Shown: positions 26,820 through 35,836, counted from the first letter of the stretch. The stretch: DNA of 64,000 nt from Kistimonas asteriae (GCF_018263925.1 NZ_JAEVHF010000006.1:182411-246410), one strand, 5' to 3'. A program made the numbers and translations. The notes: generated from the letters alone by a model not told the origin.

Positions 26820-27680
26820 TTATCCGTCAGATTCTTTTCGCTGCACAAAGACACTTAATAATGCCAGTCCGCCGGAAGCCACCATCAGCAACAGGGATAC
26901 TGCATTCAATACCGGCGTGGAACCTTCCCGCATCCGGTCAAACATGGTGATGGTGAGCGGTGCATCGCTGCCAACCAAAACCAGCGTCGTATTGAAGTTT
27001 TCAAACGACATCAGGAAAGCAACGATAGCTGCACCAATCAACGCCGGCCGCAACCAGGGCAAGGTGATAGTCCACAACACATCAAAACGGCTGGCGCCAA
27101 GATTCAGTGCCGCCTCCTCTAACGCCTGGTCAAACTTGCGCAAGCGGGCAGAGATAATCAACGTGCAAATCGTCGAAATAAACGAGAACTGCCCCAATAC
27201 AATCAGCAGCAACCCGGGACGCAGGAAGTTTAAATCCCAGCCCCAAAGGTCCTCTGCACCATTGGCAATATTGCTGCTGAATATCAGCACTGAAATCCCC
27301 AGAATAACGCCGGGAATCACCAGCGGAATCAACATCAAGGTATAGAGAAACTGCTTGCCCGGAAATTCATTTCGTTCAAACAGAAAGGCATTGGACAATG
27401 CCACCAGCACCGATAACAGCGCCACAAAAACGGCAACGACCATACTGATGCCGATACTGCCCAGTAACTTATCATCATGGAAAAGCCCTGTTCGTCCACC
27501 TCCGTCTGACAGGAACCAGTCCAGCGTAAATCCCTGCCAGGGCAGCGAGGGAAAGAGACTGTCATTAAATGAAAAGACCGCCACAACTACCAGGGGTGCG
27601 ATCAGAAATATAAAGAAGAGGCTGACATAAGCCGCATACGTCTTGCGAAATGCCTGGCTCTGGGGAATAGATGCAATCAT
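26820..27680 (-). CDS. potC: ABC transporter permease, PotC-type
   Basis: About 286 residues, six predicted membrane helices. The EAA loop is 'ALEEAALNLGASRFDVLWTITLPWLRPALI', the coupling site to the ATPase. The first helix is 'AAYVSLFFIFLIAPLVVVAVF', followed by 'NDSLFPSLPWQGFTLDWF' as in PotC/PotI. ATG 27680 has GAGGAG 6 nt upstream. Last gene of the order binding protein-ATPase-PotB-PotC. Family membership is firm; whether the substrate is spermidine, putrescine or another cation is not decided by the permease. Confidence 0.85.
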   Translation of the reverse strand: MIASIPQSQAFRKTYAAYVSLFFIFLIAPLVVVAVFSFNDSLFPSLPWQGFTLDWFLSDGGGRTGLFHDDKLLGSIGISMVVAVFVALLSVLVALSNAFLFERNEFPGKQFLYTLMLIPLVIPGVILGISVLIFSSNIANGAEDLWGWDLNFLRPGLLLIVLGQFSFISTICTLIISARLRKFDQALEEAALNLGASRFDVLWTITLPWLRPALIGAAIVAFLMSFENFNTTLVLVGSDAPLTITMFDRMREGSTPVLNAVSLLLMVASGGLALLSVFVQRKESDG

Positions 27681-27690
27681 GGTTGGCTCC

Positions 27691-28557
27691 TCACTTACCC
27701 ATGGTATCCCGGAATGACTGCCCACTGAGTTTCAGTCCGAGCCAGACAATCAGTGAGGAAAGCACTAGCAGCAGGACGCCGAACGCCGAGCCCTGTTCCC
27801 AGTTAAAACGGGTGATAAACTGCGTGAAGATCTGGTCGGTAAACCACAGGCTATCCTTACCCCCCAGCAAGGTTGGCGTCAGGTAATTACCCAACGTCAA
27901 CATGAACACCACGATACAGCCCGAGACAATGCCCGGCATGGCATAAGGAATGATGACTTCTTTCAGTGCGTGAAAACTGTTGCCACCGAGGTCATAGGCG
28001 GCTTCCACCAGGCTGTCATCCAGTCCGTCCAGCGTAGTGATCAATGGAACCACCATAAACAGCATGGAGCTGTAGACCAGTCCCATCATCACGGTCACAT
28101 CGTTGTACAACAGCTCCACCGGACCATCGACCCAGCCCAGCCATTGCAATACATTACTGACGACACCGGTTTCCCGTAACAGGATCATCCAGCCATAGGT
28201 GCGCACCAGCTCACTGACCCAGAAGGGAATCAGGCAGGCCAGAAACATCAGGCTTCGGGAGCGCCCCCGGGCCAGCTTGGCGATATACCAGGCAATGGGA
28301 AACGCAATCACCAGTGTGATCGCCGTTGCCATGATCGACATGACGGCAGTACGGAGGAACGTGCGCCAATACAGGGGTTCAGTGAAGAACTCCATATAAT
28401 GGTCGGTGGTAAAACGGTATTCACCGTAGCTGATCTGCTCCCGCAGAGAGATACCGATCATGTCCAGGTGGGGAAAAAGAATCAGCAACCCAAGTGTTAA
28501 CAATAACGGCGTCATCAGCAGGTACAGGGTCAGCCGGCTTCCTGTCATTCTCATCAT
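27691..28557 (-). CDS. potB: ABC transporter permease, PotB-type
   Basis: 288 residues with six membrane helices. It has the family's periplasmic stretch after helix 1 ('DMIGISLREQISYGEYRFTTDHYMEFF') and the EAA loop 'SLVEAAYDLGGNSFHALKEVIIPYAMPG' around residue 190. The start ATG overlaps the ATPase stop (ATGA), so translation is coupled; 10 bp separate it from potC. Pairs with PotC to form the channel of the importer. Confidence 0.86.
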   Translation of the reverse strand: MMRMTGSRLTLYLLMTPLLLTLGLLILFPHLDMIGISLREQISYGEYRFTTDHYMEFFTEPLYWRTFLRTAVMSIMATAITLVIAFPIAWYIAKLARGRSRSLMFLACLIPFWVSELVRTYGWMILLRETGVVSNVLQWLGWVDGPVELLYNDVTVMMGLVYSSMLFMVVPLITTLDGLDDSLVEAAYDLGGNSFHALKEVIIPYAMPGIVSGCIVVFMLTLGNYLTPTLLGGKDSLWFTDQIFTQFITRFNWEQGSAFGVLLLVLSSLIVWLGLKLSGQSFRDTMGK

Positions 28558-29711
28558 ACTGCCGCCTCAGTCACTTTAGTCTGAGCAGGCTCCGATACTG
28601 AAACCGCCTTGTCCCTGATATCGGAAAAACAGTGACACTGCCCGGTATTCCAGCTCAGGTATAACGTGTCACCTCGCTGAACACCCGTGAATTCGTGCGT
28701 CTGGGGTAACACAACCTGTAGTTCTGAACCGGTGTCCGCATCACGCACCAGCAGCCGACTGTTACCACCATCAAACAAAATATTTTCTACGACACCCGAC
28801 ACCTGATTATCGGCTGCCTGTTCAGGGGTTTTGCCAAGATGAATGATCTCAGGTCGTACAAAGACAGACACTGGACTACCGACGTCCATAGGTACACCGT
28901 TTGCTGCCAGTGCCTGAAACCTCTGGCCACAATCCGTCCTGACCTTGATAGCCTCCCCAGAAATCGCCTCTACAGAGCCCTGAAAACGATTACTTTCACC
29001 CACAAACCCGGCGACAAACGCGGTTTTCGGATGGTAGTAAAGTTCCTGTGGCGTACCGACCTGTTCAAAGCGGCCCTGATTCATCACCGCCACCTGGTCA
29101 GACATCACCATGGCTTCCGACTGATCATGGGTGATGTAGACAAAGGTGGTGCCAAACGCCTGCTGTAGTTTCTTAAGCTCCACTTTCATATGTTCACGCA
29201 GCTTAAGGTCCAACGCGCCCAGCGGCTCATCCAGCAGCAGTACATCAGGTTCCAGAACCAGACAGCGGGCAATGGCAATACGCTGTTTCTGACCACCGGA
29301 CAACTGACTGATGGCCTTACTACCAATACCCGGCAGTCCGATACGGACCAGTGCATCGTCTACCCGTCGCTGAATCTCATCTTTTGGGGTTTTACGACGT
29401 CTGAGACCGTAGGCGATGTTCTCGTATACGTTCATCATCGGGAACAGCGCCAGATGCTGGAACACCATGTTAACAGGTCGTTTGTTGGGGGGGACACCCA
29501 GCATGGAGCGCCCCTTGATATCAATGTCTCCGCCACCGGGCTCCAGAAAACCCGCCAGCATTCTTAACAGTGTCGTTTTACCGCAACCGGAAGGACCAAG
29601 AATGGAAAAGAAAGAACCACGGGGAATCGCAAACGACACGTCCCTGACAGCCTGAAAATCACCGAATGATTTACAGACATCCCGACATTCGAGATCGAAC
29701 TCTGGGGGCAT
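28554..29711 (-). CDS. potA: ABC transporter ATPase, PotA-type
   Basis: 385 residues. Walker A 'LGPSGCGKTTLLRML' (about 38-52), Q-loop 'MVFQHLALFPMM', signature 'QLSGGQKQRIAIARCL', Walker B 'VLLLDEPLGALD' and switch His 'YITHDQSEAMV'. The C-terminal TOBE-type regulatory domain runs from about 240, with 'FVRPEIIHLG'. It drives uptake through the PotB-PotC pair. Located 80 bp after the binding-protein gene. An inverted repeat (GGGAAGC / GCTTCCC, 29756-29783) spans the stop region of the binding-protein gene and may tune expression between the two. Confidence 0.88.
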   Translation of the reverse strand: MPPEFDLECRDVCKSFGDFQAVRDVSFAIPRGSFFSILGPSGCGKTTLLRMLAGFLEPGGGDIDIKGRSMLGVPPNKRPVNMVFQHLALFPMMNVYENIAYGLRRRKTPKDEIQRRVDDALVRIGLPGIGSKAISQLSGGQKQRIAIARCLVLEPDVLLLDEPLGALDLKLREHMKVELKKLQQAFGTTFVYITHDQSEAMVMSDQVAVMNQGRFEQVGTPQELYYHPKTAFVAGFVGESNRFQGSVEAISGEAIKVRTDCGQRFQALAANGVPMDVGSPVSVFVRPEIIHLGKTPEQAADNQVSGVVENILFDGGNSRLLVRDADTGSELQVVLPQTHEFTGVQRGDTLYLSWNTGQCHCFSDIRDKAVSVSEPAQTKVTEAAV

Positions 29712-29791
29712 GGGTAGATCCTGTTATTACTGATGAGTTAGAGCCAGAAGCATGTGGGAAGCAGGCAGAGAAACCCGCTTCCCGATCAGAA

Positions 29792-30862
29792 TTACTGCGC
29801 CGCTTTTACGCGATCCAGTACTTTCCCTTCAATGGTTTCAAGGCCGGCCGGTACCGGTGGATACCACTTGATATTATCCAGTGCAGCCTGGTCAAAGCTC
29901 TGCTGATAACTGCTTCTCAGTCCCGCATCCACATACGCTTCCGCGCCAATGGCCGCAGTGAAGTTACCGGCAGATGTCGTGATTTTCGCCGCAATATCAG
30001 GACGCATAACGAAGTTAATCCATTGGTAGGCGGCTGCGTCATTACGCCCCTTGGCAGGCAGAACGAACGTATCGATCCAGCCCAAAGCACCAGAAGATGG
30101 AGCGACAAAGTTAATCTTGTCGTTTTCCTGGTTGAGCTTCCAGCCGCCAGCATCCCATCCCATCGCCATGGTTACTTCACCACTGCGCAACAGGTTGATC
30201 AGGGCATCACCACCGGACCAGTAGGCTTTCACATTGCCCTTACACTCAATCAGCTTGTCCTGGACTTTGCCAAGAATCGCTTCGTACTGCTTCCGGTCGT
30301 TATACGCTGCAAAGGGGTCTTCGCCCATGGCGAAGGCAAAACCGATCAGGGTCGGACGCTTCAGGCGATAGGAGACTTTGCCCGCGTAATCATCCGAGCA
30401 CAGATCATTAAAACTGTATTCCTGCTTGCCTGCGGTTTGGTTGACAATCAAACCACTGGTCCCCCAGATATGCGGCACGGCATACACATCATCACCAATC
30501 TTTGAACTGGCTTCAGAGGCTTTCAACATGGAAGGAATAAAGCGGCTCGCATCAATCTTGCTCATATCTATTGGCTTGTAGATACGATAATTTTTCTGTG
30601 CGCCAAGAATACGGTCCTGACTCGGCTGCGCCAGGTCAAAACCCGCACCACGGGTCGCACGCAACTTGGAGATCATATCCTCGTTGTTTGATACTGTGAC
30701 TTTGACGTCGATACCGGTTTCTTTCTCAAACAGATCAATCACTTCCTGAGGCGCATAACCTCCCCACGTCAGGAGTCGTAACTCCTCGGCCTGTACGGCA
30801 GCCGTCATACTGCAGGCAAGCAGACCGGCTGCGGCCAAAAATTTACGGGCTGGTTTACGCAT
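29792..30862 (-). CDS. Periplasmic polyamine-type substrate-binding protein
   Basis: About 356 residues with a signal peptide (MRKPARKFLAAAGLLACSMTAAVQA). The mature N-terminus 'RLLTWGGYAPQEVIDLFEKETGIDVKVT' is the PotD/PotF fold, and 'AVPHIWGTSGLIVN' is the usual hinge region. The first motif is T-W-G-G-Y rather than the N-W-S-D-Y of true PotF, so the ligand may differ from putrescine or spermidine. ATG 30862 follows GGGGGA. First gene of the operon. Confidence 0.82.
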   Translation of the reverse strand: MRKPARKFLAAAGLLACSMTAAVQAEELRLLTWGGYAPQEVIDLFEKETGIDVKVTVSNNEDMISKLRATRGAGFDLAQPSQDRILGAQKNYRIYKPIDMSKIDASRFIPSMLKASEASSKIGDDVYAVPHIWGTSGLIVNQTAGKQEYSFNDLCSDDYAGKVSYRLKRPTLIGFAFAMGEDPFAAYNDRKQYEAILGKVQDKLIECKGNVKAYWSGGDALINLLRSGEVTMAMGWDAGGWKLNQENDKINFVAPSSGALGWIDTFVLPAKGRNDAAAYQWINFVMRPDIAAKITTSAGNFTAAIGAEAYVDAGLRSSYQQSFDQAALDNIKWYPPVPAGLETIEGKVLDRVKAAQ

Positions 30863-30984
30863 TGAATCCCCCGGGATCATGTTTACATTCGTTCTGGTTC
30901 GAACATTATTTTTCTATTGTGTGACAGAATTGTTTCACCATACCCCGATAATGATCAATAAAAAGGTAATTTCCTGGTGTGAGT

Positions 30985-31006
30985 GCGGCAGAGGAACCTC
31001 TGCCGC
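30985..31006 (-). terminator. Hairpin downstream of pepD
   Basis: Perfect 10-bp stem GCGGCAGAGG / CCTCTGCCGC around a 2-nt centre (a 4-nt loop with one pair opened), 23 nt past the pepD stop. No T-run. It also lies upstream of the binding-protein gene and could be read as part of its leader boundary. Confidence 0.5.
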
Positions 31007-31028
31007 TGTGTTGAAACGAAGGTCAGTT

Positions 31029-32492
31029 TCAGGCATTTCTGGCAGGAATCGCACCCAGTACCGCTACCAGCAATTCCCAATAGCGACCAACAGAAGCGAT
31101 ATCTACTTTCTCATCCGGAGAATGCGGGAAGCGGATGGTCGGGCCGATCGACACCATATCCAGTGACGGGTAGGGTTCCTTGAACAATCCACACTCAAGC
31201 CCTGCATGAATGACCTGGACAGACGGCAGTTTTCCGAATTTTTCCTGGTAAATATCCCGCACCAGCTGCATCACCGGAGAGGTAGCGTCTGGCTTCCAGC
31301 CCGGATAAGCACCGGAGGCCTCCATGTCCGCACCCGCCGTGAATGCCAGCGCCCGCAGCATGTTTTCCACCATGTTGCGTCCGGAGTCGATGGTGGACCG
31401 TACCAGGAACAGGATGTCCACCTGACCGTCAGTCGTCGTCACTACACCCATATTAGTCGAGGTTTCCACGACACCGGGGAAGGCATCACTCATCCGGATC
31501 ACGCCATTGGGCGCAGCATGCATCATGGCCAACAGTATCCGCTGATCTTCCGTGGCGAACACCTGAGTCGGGACGTCTGCCGGTGACAGCTCAAGCTTGA
31601 GCGTCGGCTCAGTAGCCGCCAATTCAGACGACAAAATCCCACGATAGCGATCCACCAGGGCTTTCAGCGCATCGACGTGCTCTGCAGCCACAGCAATGGT
31701 TGCTCCTGCTTCACGGGGGATCGCGTTGCGTAGGCTGCCGCCACGAATATCTGCCACACACAGTCCCAGCTCTTCGGCATGACCAAACAGGAACCGGGCC
31801 AGCAACTTGTTCGCGTTACCGCGTCCCAGGTGAATATCGCAACCGGAATGGCCGCCTTTTAATCCTGACAGTGTCAGGTCAAAAGACTGATAGCCTGCAG
31901 GCAACGGCTTACGGTCTATGGTGCGGGTCAACTGCACATCCACACCACCGGCACATCCCATGTAGACGTCACCTTCCTCTTCCGAGTCGGTATTGATCAG
32001 GATGTCACCCTGTAGCAAGCCCGGCTGCAAACCAAAGGCACCGGTCATGCCTGCCTCTTCATTAATCGTCAGCAGTACTTCCAGCGGGCCGTGAGCCATG
32101 TCACTGGACGACAGCACCGCCAGGGCAGACGCCATGCCAATGCCGTTGTCAGCACCCAGGGTGGTGCCATCAGCACGCACCCATTCACCATCAATGATCG
32201 TGATAATCGGATCCTGTTCAAACACATGCTGCTTGTCCGCATTACACTGCGGCACCATATCCAGGTGCGCCTGAAGGATGACGCCCTGACGATCTTCCAT
32301 ACCCGCTGTCGCAGATTTTCGAATGATCAGGTTACCCACAGTATCCACCAGAGTTTCCAATCCCTGCGACTTTGCCCAGTGCTCAATATGGTCACGCAGG
32401 GCAATCTCGTGTCCGGAGGGATGCGGGATTGAGCAGATCGTTTCAAACCATTGCCACAGGCCGTTAGGAGACAGGTCGCGCAAGTGTTCCAT
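31029..32492 (-). CDS. pepD: Aminoacyl-histidine dipeptidase PepD (M20 family)
   Basis: About 487 residues, the standard length for PepD/peptidase D, which cleaves Xaa-His and other dipeptides in the cytoplasm using two zinc ions. Metal-site motifs: 'ILQAHLDMVPQ', 'GADNGIGMA' and 'LTINEEAGMTGAFGL', with a late His in 'QVIHAGLECGLF'. The C-terminal 'DMVSIGPTIRFPHSPDE' is characteristic. The start at ATG 32492 gives the usual N-terminus 'MEHLRDLSPNGLWQWF'; ATG 32501 is nearly as good. Monocistronic; it probably salvages peptides for amino acids. Confidence 0.9.
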   Translation of the reverse strand: MEHLRDLSPNGLWQWFETICSIPHPSGHEIALRDHIEHWAKSQGLETLVDTVGNLIIRKSATAGMEDRQGVILQAHLDMVPQCNADKQHVFEQDPIITIIDGEWVRADGTTLGADNGIGMASALAVLSSSDMAHGPLEVLLTINEEAGMTGAFGLQPGLLQGDILINTDSEEEGDVYMGCAGGVDVQLTRTIDRKPLPAGYQSFDLTLSGLKGGHSGCDIHLGRGNANKLLARFLFGHAEELGLCVADIRGGSLRNAIPREAGATIAVAAEHVDALKALVDRYRGILSSELAATEPTLKLELSPADVPTQVFATEDQRILLAMMHAAPNGVIRMSDAFPGVVETSTNMGVVTTTDGQVDILFLVRSTIDSGRNMVENMLRALAFTAGADMEASGAYPGWKPDATSPVMQLVRDIYQEKFGKLPSVQVIHAGLECGLFKEPYPSLDMVSIGPTIRFPHSPDEKVDIASVGRYWELLVAVLGAIPARNA

Positions 32493-32602
32493 ATCAGGCA
32501 TCTTCCAGAGTAAATGGACGGACATACTACCTGAAGGTTGTCGCATGCAATACGCTCTGTCAGGTAGCTGTCGTCTTGATGGTATTCCTGGTCAGAATGC
32601 GG

Positions 32603-32839
32603 TTATCCGCCCAGGAGTTCTTCGAGTTTTTCGAGGGTCGGCACAGAACCGGTGTGCACCAGCTGACCATCAATGGCAACTGCAGGCGTGCTGACCACAC
32701 CCGCTTTCATGATGGCTTCCAGATCAGACACCTTGGTTAACCGGATTGCCTGATTCAGCTGTTGTGCCACCTGCTCGACCCGTTCAGCCGTGATAACACA
32801 GTTCCTGCAACCGGAACCATAGACATTGATTTCCTTCAT
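32603..32839 (-). CDS. Small thioredoxin-like redox protein
   Basis: About 78 residues of the redox-active disulfide protein 2 type. The active site is C-R-N-C in 'YGSGCRNCVITAERVEQVA' near residues 10-13, and a cis-proline loop is seen in 'VVSTPAVAIDGQLVHTG'. ATG 32839 has AGAGG 8 nt upstream. It follows a YraQ-type permease by 38 bp. Such thioredoxins commonly sit beside this permease family, sometimes with arsenic or organometal genes, suggesting a shared redox- or metal-linked transport job. Confidence 0.82.
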   Translation of the reverse strand: MKEINVYGSGCRNCVITAERVEQVAQQLNQAIRLTKVSDLEAIMKAGVVSTPAVAIDGQLVHTGSVPTLEKLEELLGG

Positions 32840-32877
32840 CACACTACCTCTTTTTGCATTGATTTAAATCGCATTTG

Positions 32878-33861
32878 CTACAAAAAATTCACGGCGTTAA
32901 ACAGCCAACCCACCAGACAGAAAGCCACCAGCAGATACGCCGCGATCATCAGTAGTAATCGATACTGCATCACCTGTTTCAGCATCATGAATTCCGGCAG
33001 GCTGACAGCAACCGCACTCATACAGAACGCCAGCGTGGTGCCCAGCGGCACACTTTTCGCCAGCAAGCTCCCCATAACCGGAATCACAGACGTTGCATTC
33101 ACGTACAGCGGTATACCGGCCAGGGATGCCAGAGGCACTGTCCACCATTGGCCAGCCCCCAGATACGTCTGGAACCAGGTTTCAGGAATAAACCCATGGA
33201 TAAAAGCGCCGATCCCAACCCCAATGAACACCCATTTCCAGATTCTGCCGACAACCGTACGGGTTTCCTCTAAAGCAAACTGATGGCGATCCTTCAGGGT
33301 CATTGCCTGAGGCTGGTAATCAATTGCTTCGGTGGTTTCCCGGGATTGATACTGCTGCGCCAGAAATGGCACTAACCAGCGTTCAGCCCTGATACGGTCC
33401 ATCAGGAAACCACCCACGATGCCCAACGTCATACCAATCACAACGTATATGACGGTAAAACGAATCCCCAGTAACGACGTCAGCAGCACGACCGCGATTT
33501 CATTAATCATCGGGGAGGTCAACAGAAACGCCATCGTGACACCCAGTGGAATACGAGCCGAGACAAACCCCATGAACAGGGGAATGGAACTGCAGGAACA
33601 GAAGGGCGTCACCGCACCAAAGACCGAGCCCATGAGATAACCGGGAAAACGTCGGCGTCCTTGCAGATAGTAACGAACCCGTTCCGGATTCAGTCCTGCC
33701 CGGACAATCGCAATCACATAGATCAGCGTCGTCAACAGAACCAGTATTTTGGTCGTATCTTCGACAAAGAAATGAACACCGTTGGCCAGCGGTGTGTCTG
33801 GTGATAGCTGAAGCAACGAATATGTCACCCAGTCCGCCAGCCGGGTAAACCAATGCAGCAT
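32878..33861 (-). CDS. YraQ/DUF318-type permease
   Basis: 327 residues with eight or so membrane helices. The characteristic segment is 'GAVTPFCSCSSIPLFMGFVSARIPLG', with the C-S-C-S motif at about 86-89; the second half repeats the fold with 'NATSVIPVMGSLLAKSVPLGTTLAF'. The family is annotated as permease, with suggested roles in metal or arsenical movement, but the substrate is unproven. Between sigZ and the thioredoxin gene on the same strand. An 18-bp perfect palindrome sits in the 82-bp gap between sigZ and this gene. Confidence 0.8.
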   Translation of the reverse strand: MLHWFTRLADWVTYSLLQLSPDTPLANGVHFFVEDTTKILVLLTTLIYVIAIVRAGLNPERVRYYLQGRRRFPGYLMGSVFGAVTPFCSCSSIPLFMGFVSARIPLGVTMAFLLTSPMINEIAVVLLTSLLGIRFTVIYVVIGMTLGIVGGFLMDRIRAERWLVPFLAQQYQSRETTEAIDYQPQAMTLKDRHQFALEETRTVVGRIWKWVFIGVGIGAFIHGFIPETWFQTYLGAGQWWTVPLASLAGIPLYVNATSVIPVMGSLLAKSVPLGTTLAFCMSAVAVSLPEFMMLKQVMQYRLLLMIAAYLLVAFCLVGWLFNAVNFL

Positions 33862-33910
33862 GGAAGGTCTCCGCTAGAGTCTTGTTTCTTTTAAACACGA
33901 CACCAGCAGC

Positions 33911-33928
33911 AAAAAGATGCATCTTTTT
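33911..33928. promoter_or_regulatory. Perfect 18-bp palindrome upstream of the permease gene
   Basis: AAAAAGATG-CATCTTTTT, exactly self-complementary, lying about 50 bp before the permease start and 16 bp past the sigZ stop. It may be an operator for a dimeric repressor (ArsR or MerR type) or an AT-rich terminator for sigZ, since runs of T extend from it on both strands. Confidence 0.45.
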
Positions 33929-33943
33929 TTAAGATTTTTTCAA

Positions 33944-34474
33944 CTATCCGATACGGTGCCTGGGCGTAAAATCACAGACACCTGTGTCATCAAATTGAAT
34001 CCGGCACTTGTTGACCATCTGTGTCCGGAGCTTTTGTCGAGCACGCTGCAATCGTGATTTGACTGCGGGGAGGGACAACCCAACAGAACGGGCATAGGCA
34101 TCCTGTGACATCTTCTGGATATCACAACATTCAATCACCTCCCGGTCGTTATCATCCAGTTCGCTCAGTACCCGCATCATGCAAGACTGCAGTTCAAGGA
34201 GCAGTGGTGTCTCGGAAACCTGCTGAATTTGATCGAAGAAAGGCGTGGTTTCAGGATGAGGTTTTCTGACCGCATCAATCAACGTATTCCGGGTGATCGT
34301 AAAAAACCAGCTTCTGGCATGCGCCAGTGTACAAAAGCGTTCCTTGTTTTTGAGAGACTTCAGAAATACCTCCTGAAGTAAATCCTGCGTCTGTTCAATA
34401 TCGCCCGTCTGTTTCAGCAACCAGCCCTGTAAAGCCTTTTCATTGTCACTCCAGGCTTTCATCAGACAATCCAC
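33944..34474 (-). CDS. sigZ: Sigma-70 family factor, SigZ-like (ECF type)
   Basis: About 176 residues. Region 2: 'LLKQTGDIEQTQDLLQEVFLKSLKNKERF' and 'ARSWFFTITRNTLIDAVR'. Region 4: 'LDDNDREVIECCDIQKMSQDAYARSVGLSLPAVKSRLQRARQKLR'. A short C-terminal tail with 'KCRIQFDDTGVCDFTPR' contains two cysteines, a SigZ trait that could sense redox state or metals. GTG 34474 is chosen because GGAGG stands 9 nt upstream; an ATG at 34462 lacks such spacing. No anti-sigma gene is adjacent; the downstream permease and thioredoxin genes are the obvious candidates for its regulon. Confidence 0.8.
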   Translation of the reverse strand: MDCLMKAWSDNEKALQGWLLKQTGDIEQTQDLLQEVFLKSLKNKERFCTLAHARSWFFTITRNTLIDAVRKPHPETTPFFDQIQQVSETPLLLELQSCMMRVLSELDDNDREVIECCDIQKMSQDAYARSVGLSLPAVKSRLQRARQKLRTQMVNKCRIQFDDTGVCDFTPRHRIG

Positions 34475-34583
34475 ACCGACGATCCTCCACACCAATACCA
34501 CGGCCAAAAATAACAGGCAGGGTAAGTGGTCGGTCAGGATGGGAATTTGATAGACATCAACAGATCATCAATTTCGATGATTC

Positions 34584-34600
34584 TTTAAGGAAGACTTAAG
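34584..34600 (+). promoter_or_regulatory. Second 11-bp-period direct repeat (PhoP-box-like)
   Basis: TTTAAG-N5-CTTAAG on the plus strand, between the desaturase terminator and sigZ. It resembles the repeat at 15888-15904 (GTTAAG-N5-GTTAAG) in spacing and core, including the following G. It lies about 110 bp upstream of sigZ in reverse orientation. Chance similarity is possible. Confidence 0.25.
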
Positions 34601-34607
34601 GAAAGAA

Positions 34608-34634
34608 CAGTCTCTATGGCGATCATAGAGACTG
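34608..34634 (-). terminator. Intrinsic terminator of the desaturase gene
   Basis: On the minus strand CAGTCTCTATG / CATAGAGACTG, an 11-bp perfect stem with a 5-nt loop, followed by TTCTTTCCTT; the stem begins 9 nt past the stop codon. Confidence 0.8.
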
Positions 34635-34642
34635 CCGCATTA

Positions 34643-35836
34643 TCAAGCCATCCGAGGCAAGGTATAGGTGCGTAGCTGCACAGCAAAATCCTGCAATGAA
34701 CGGATACCACTGGCTTCCGCCTGACGGCACCATTCACGGAGCGCTTCCAGACGATCATTCTTGTCTTTGAATGTTTGCCAGATAGCCTGCAGCGCCAGGC
34801 GCTTCTCATAAATCACTTTCAAGGCATGGCTGGATTCAACAATGGAATTGAGGCGCTCAACATGGTCAGGCTTGAGCAAAGCATCTTCCCGGGACAACAG
34901 TTTTTTCGCCCGACGCAGAATCTGCCTTTTCTTGCCTTCAGCCCTGGCCAGTTCATTTTTGACCAGCGGACCGATGACCGTACGACGGTAGTTGTCCATA
35001 ATCTGGAACCGGTTATTGATCACTGCCAGAATCGTATCGTGGTCAATATCCTTTTTGGTGATATCCCGGTAAACCAGCGGACGGGTAAATTTCACCTTGG
35101 CCAAACCGAGCAGCTTAAAGGCACGAATCCATACCCAACCGATATCAAACTCCCAAAACCGGACAGAAAACTTGGCGGAGTTAGGATAGGTATGGTGGTT
35201 GTTATGCAGTTCCTCACCCCCAATGAGTATGCCCCAGGGCACAATATTGCGAGCATTGTCCTTACACTCAAAGTTACGATAACCAAAATAATGGCCAATA
35301 CCGTTGATAACACCCGCTGCAAAGACCGGACTCCAGATCATCTGAACCGCCCAGACCGTAATACCAATCACGCCGAACAGGGTTACGTCAGCAAGAAACA
35401 TCAGGGTAATGCCAAGGCCTGAGAAACGGCTGTAAACATTTCGCTCAACCCAGTCTTCCGGGCAACGCTGCCCAAAACGACGCAGGGTTTCTTCATTTTT
35501 GGCCTCGGCACGATACAGTTCTGAGCCACGCCACAGCACTTCATTCAACCCTCTGACAACCGGGCTGTGTGGATCATCAGCCGTCTCACAGACCGCATGG
35601 TGCTTACGGTGGATAGCCGTCCATTCCCTGGTATTCATGCCGGTAGTTAACCACAGCCAGAAACGGAAGAAATGCTGAATAACGGGATGAAGATCAATCG
35701 CGTTATGTGCACTGAATCGATGCAGATAGAGTGTTACGCTGAGGATCGTAATATGCGTGAGAATCAGCGTGGCGCCCACCACTTCCCAGGCTGACAGCTG
35801 TAAAAGACCTTTATACCAAGAGGGATCGATACCCAT
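34643..35836 (-). CDS. Membrane acyl desaturase (delta-9 acyl-CoA type)
   Basis: 397 residues. Three histidine boxes for the di-iron centre: H-R-F-S-A-H at 39-44, H-R-K-H-H at 76-80 and H-N-N-H-H at 211-215. Four membrane helices fall in the usual pairs. The C-terminal 120 residues are helical and charged. The family (DesB/DesC, OLE1-like) introduces a cis double bond into saturated acyl chains with O2, adjusting membrane fluidity. The start gives an initial segment 'MGIDPSWYKGLLQLSAWEVV' typical of bacterial forms. It lies after operon 2 on the same strand, with a terminator between, and has its own terminator. Confidence 0.9.
   Translation of the reverse strand: MGIDPSWYKGLLQLSAWEVVGATLILTHITILSVTLYLHRFSAHNAIDLHPVIQHFFRFWLWLTTGMNTREWTAIHRKHHAVCETADDPHSPVVRGLNEVLWRGSELYRAEAKNEETLRRFGQRCPEDWVERNVYSRFSGLGITLMFLADVTLFGVIGITVWAVQMIWSPVFAAGVINGIGHYFGYRNFECKDNARNIVPWGILIGGEELHNNHHTYPNSAKFSVRFWEFDIGWVWIRAFKLLGLAKVKFTRPLVYRDITKKDIDHDTILAVINNRFQIMDNYRRTVIGPLVKNELARAEGKKRQILRRAKKLLSREDALLKPDHVERLNSIVESSHALKVIYEKRLALQAIWQTFKDKNDRLEALREWCRQAEASGIRSLQDFAVQLRTYTLPRMA

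Noticed and set aside
29666..30505. 279-codon plus-strand frame opposite the polyamine-type binding protein
   Set aside because: Shadow of a well-supported gene; its translation has no family features.
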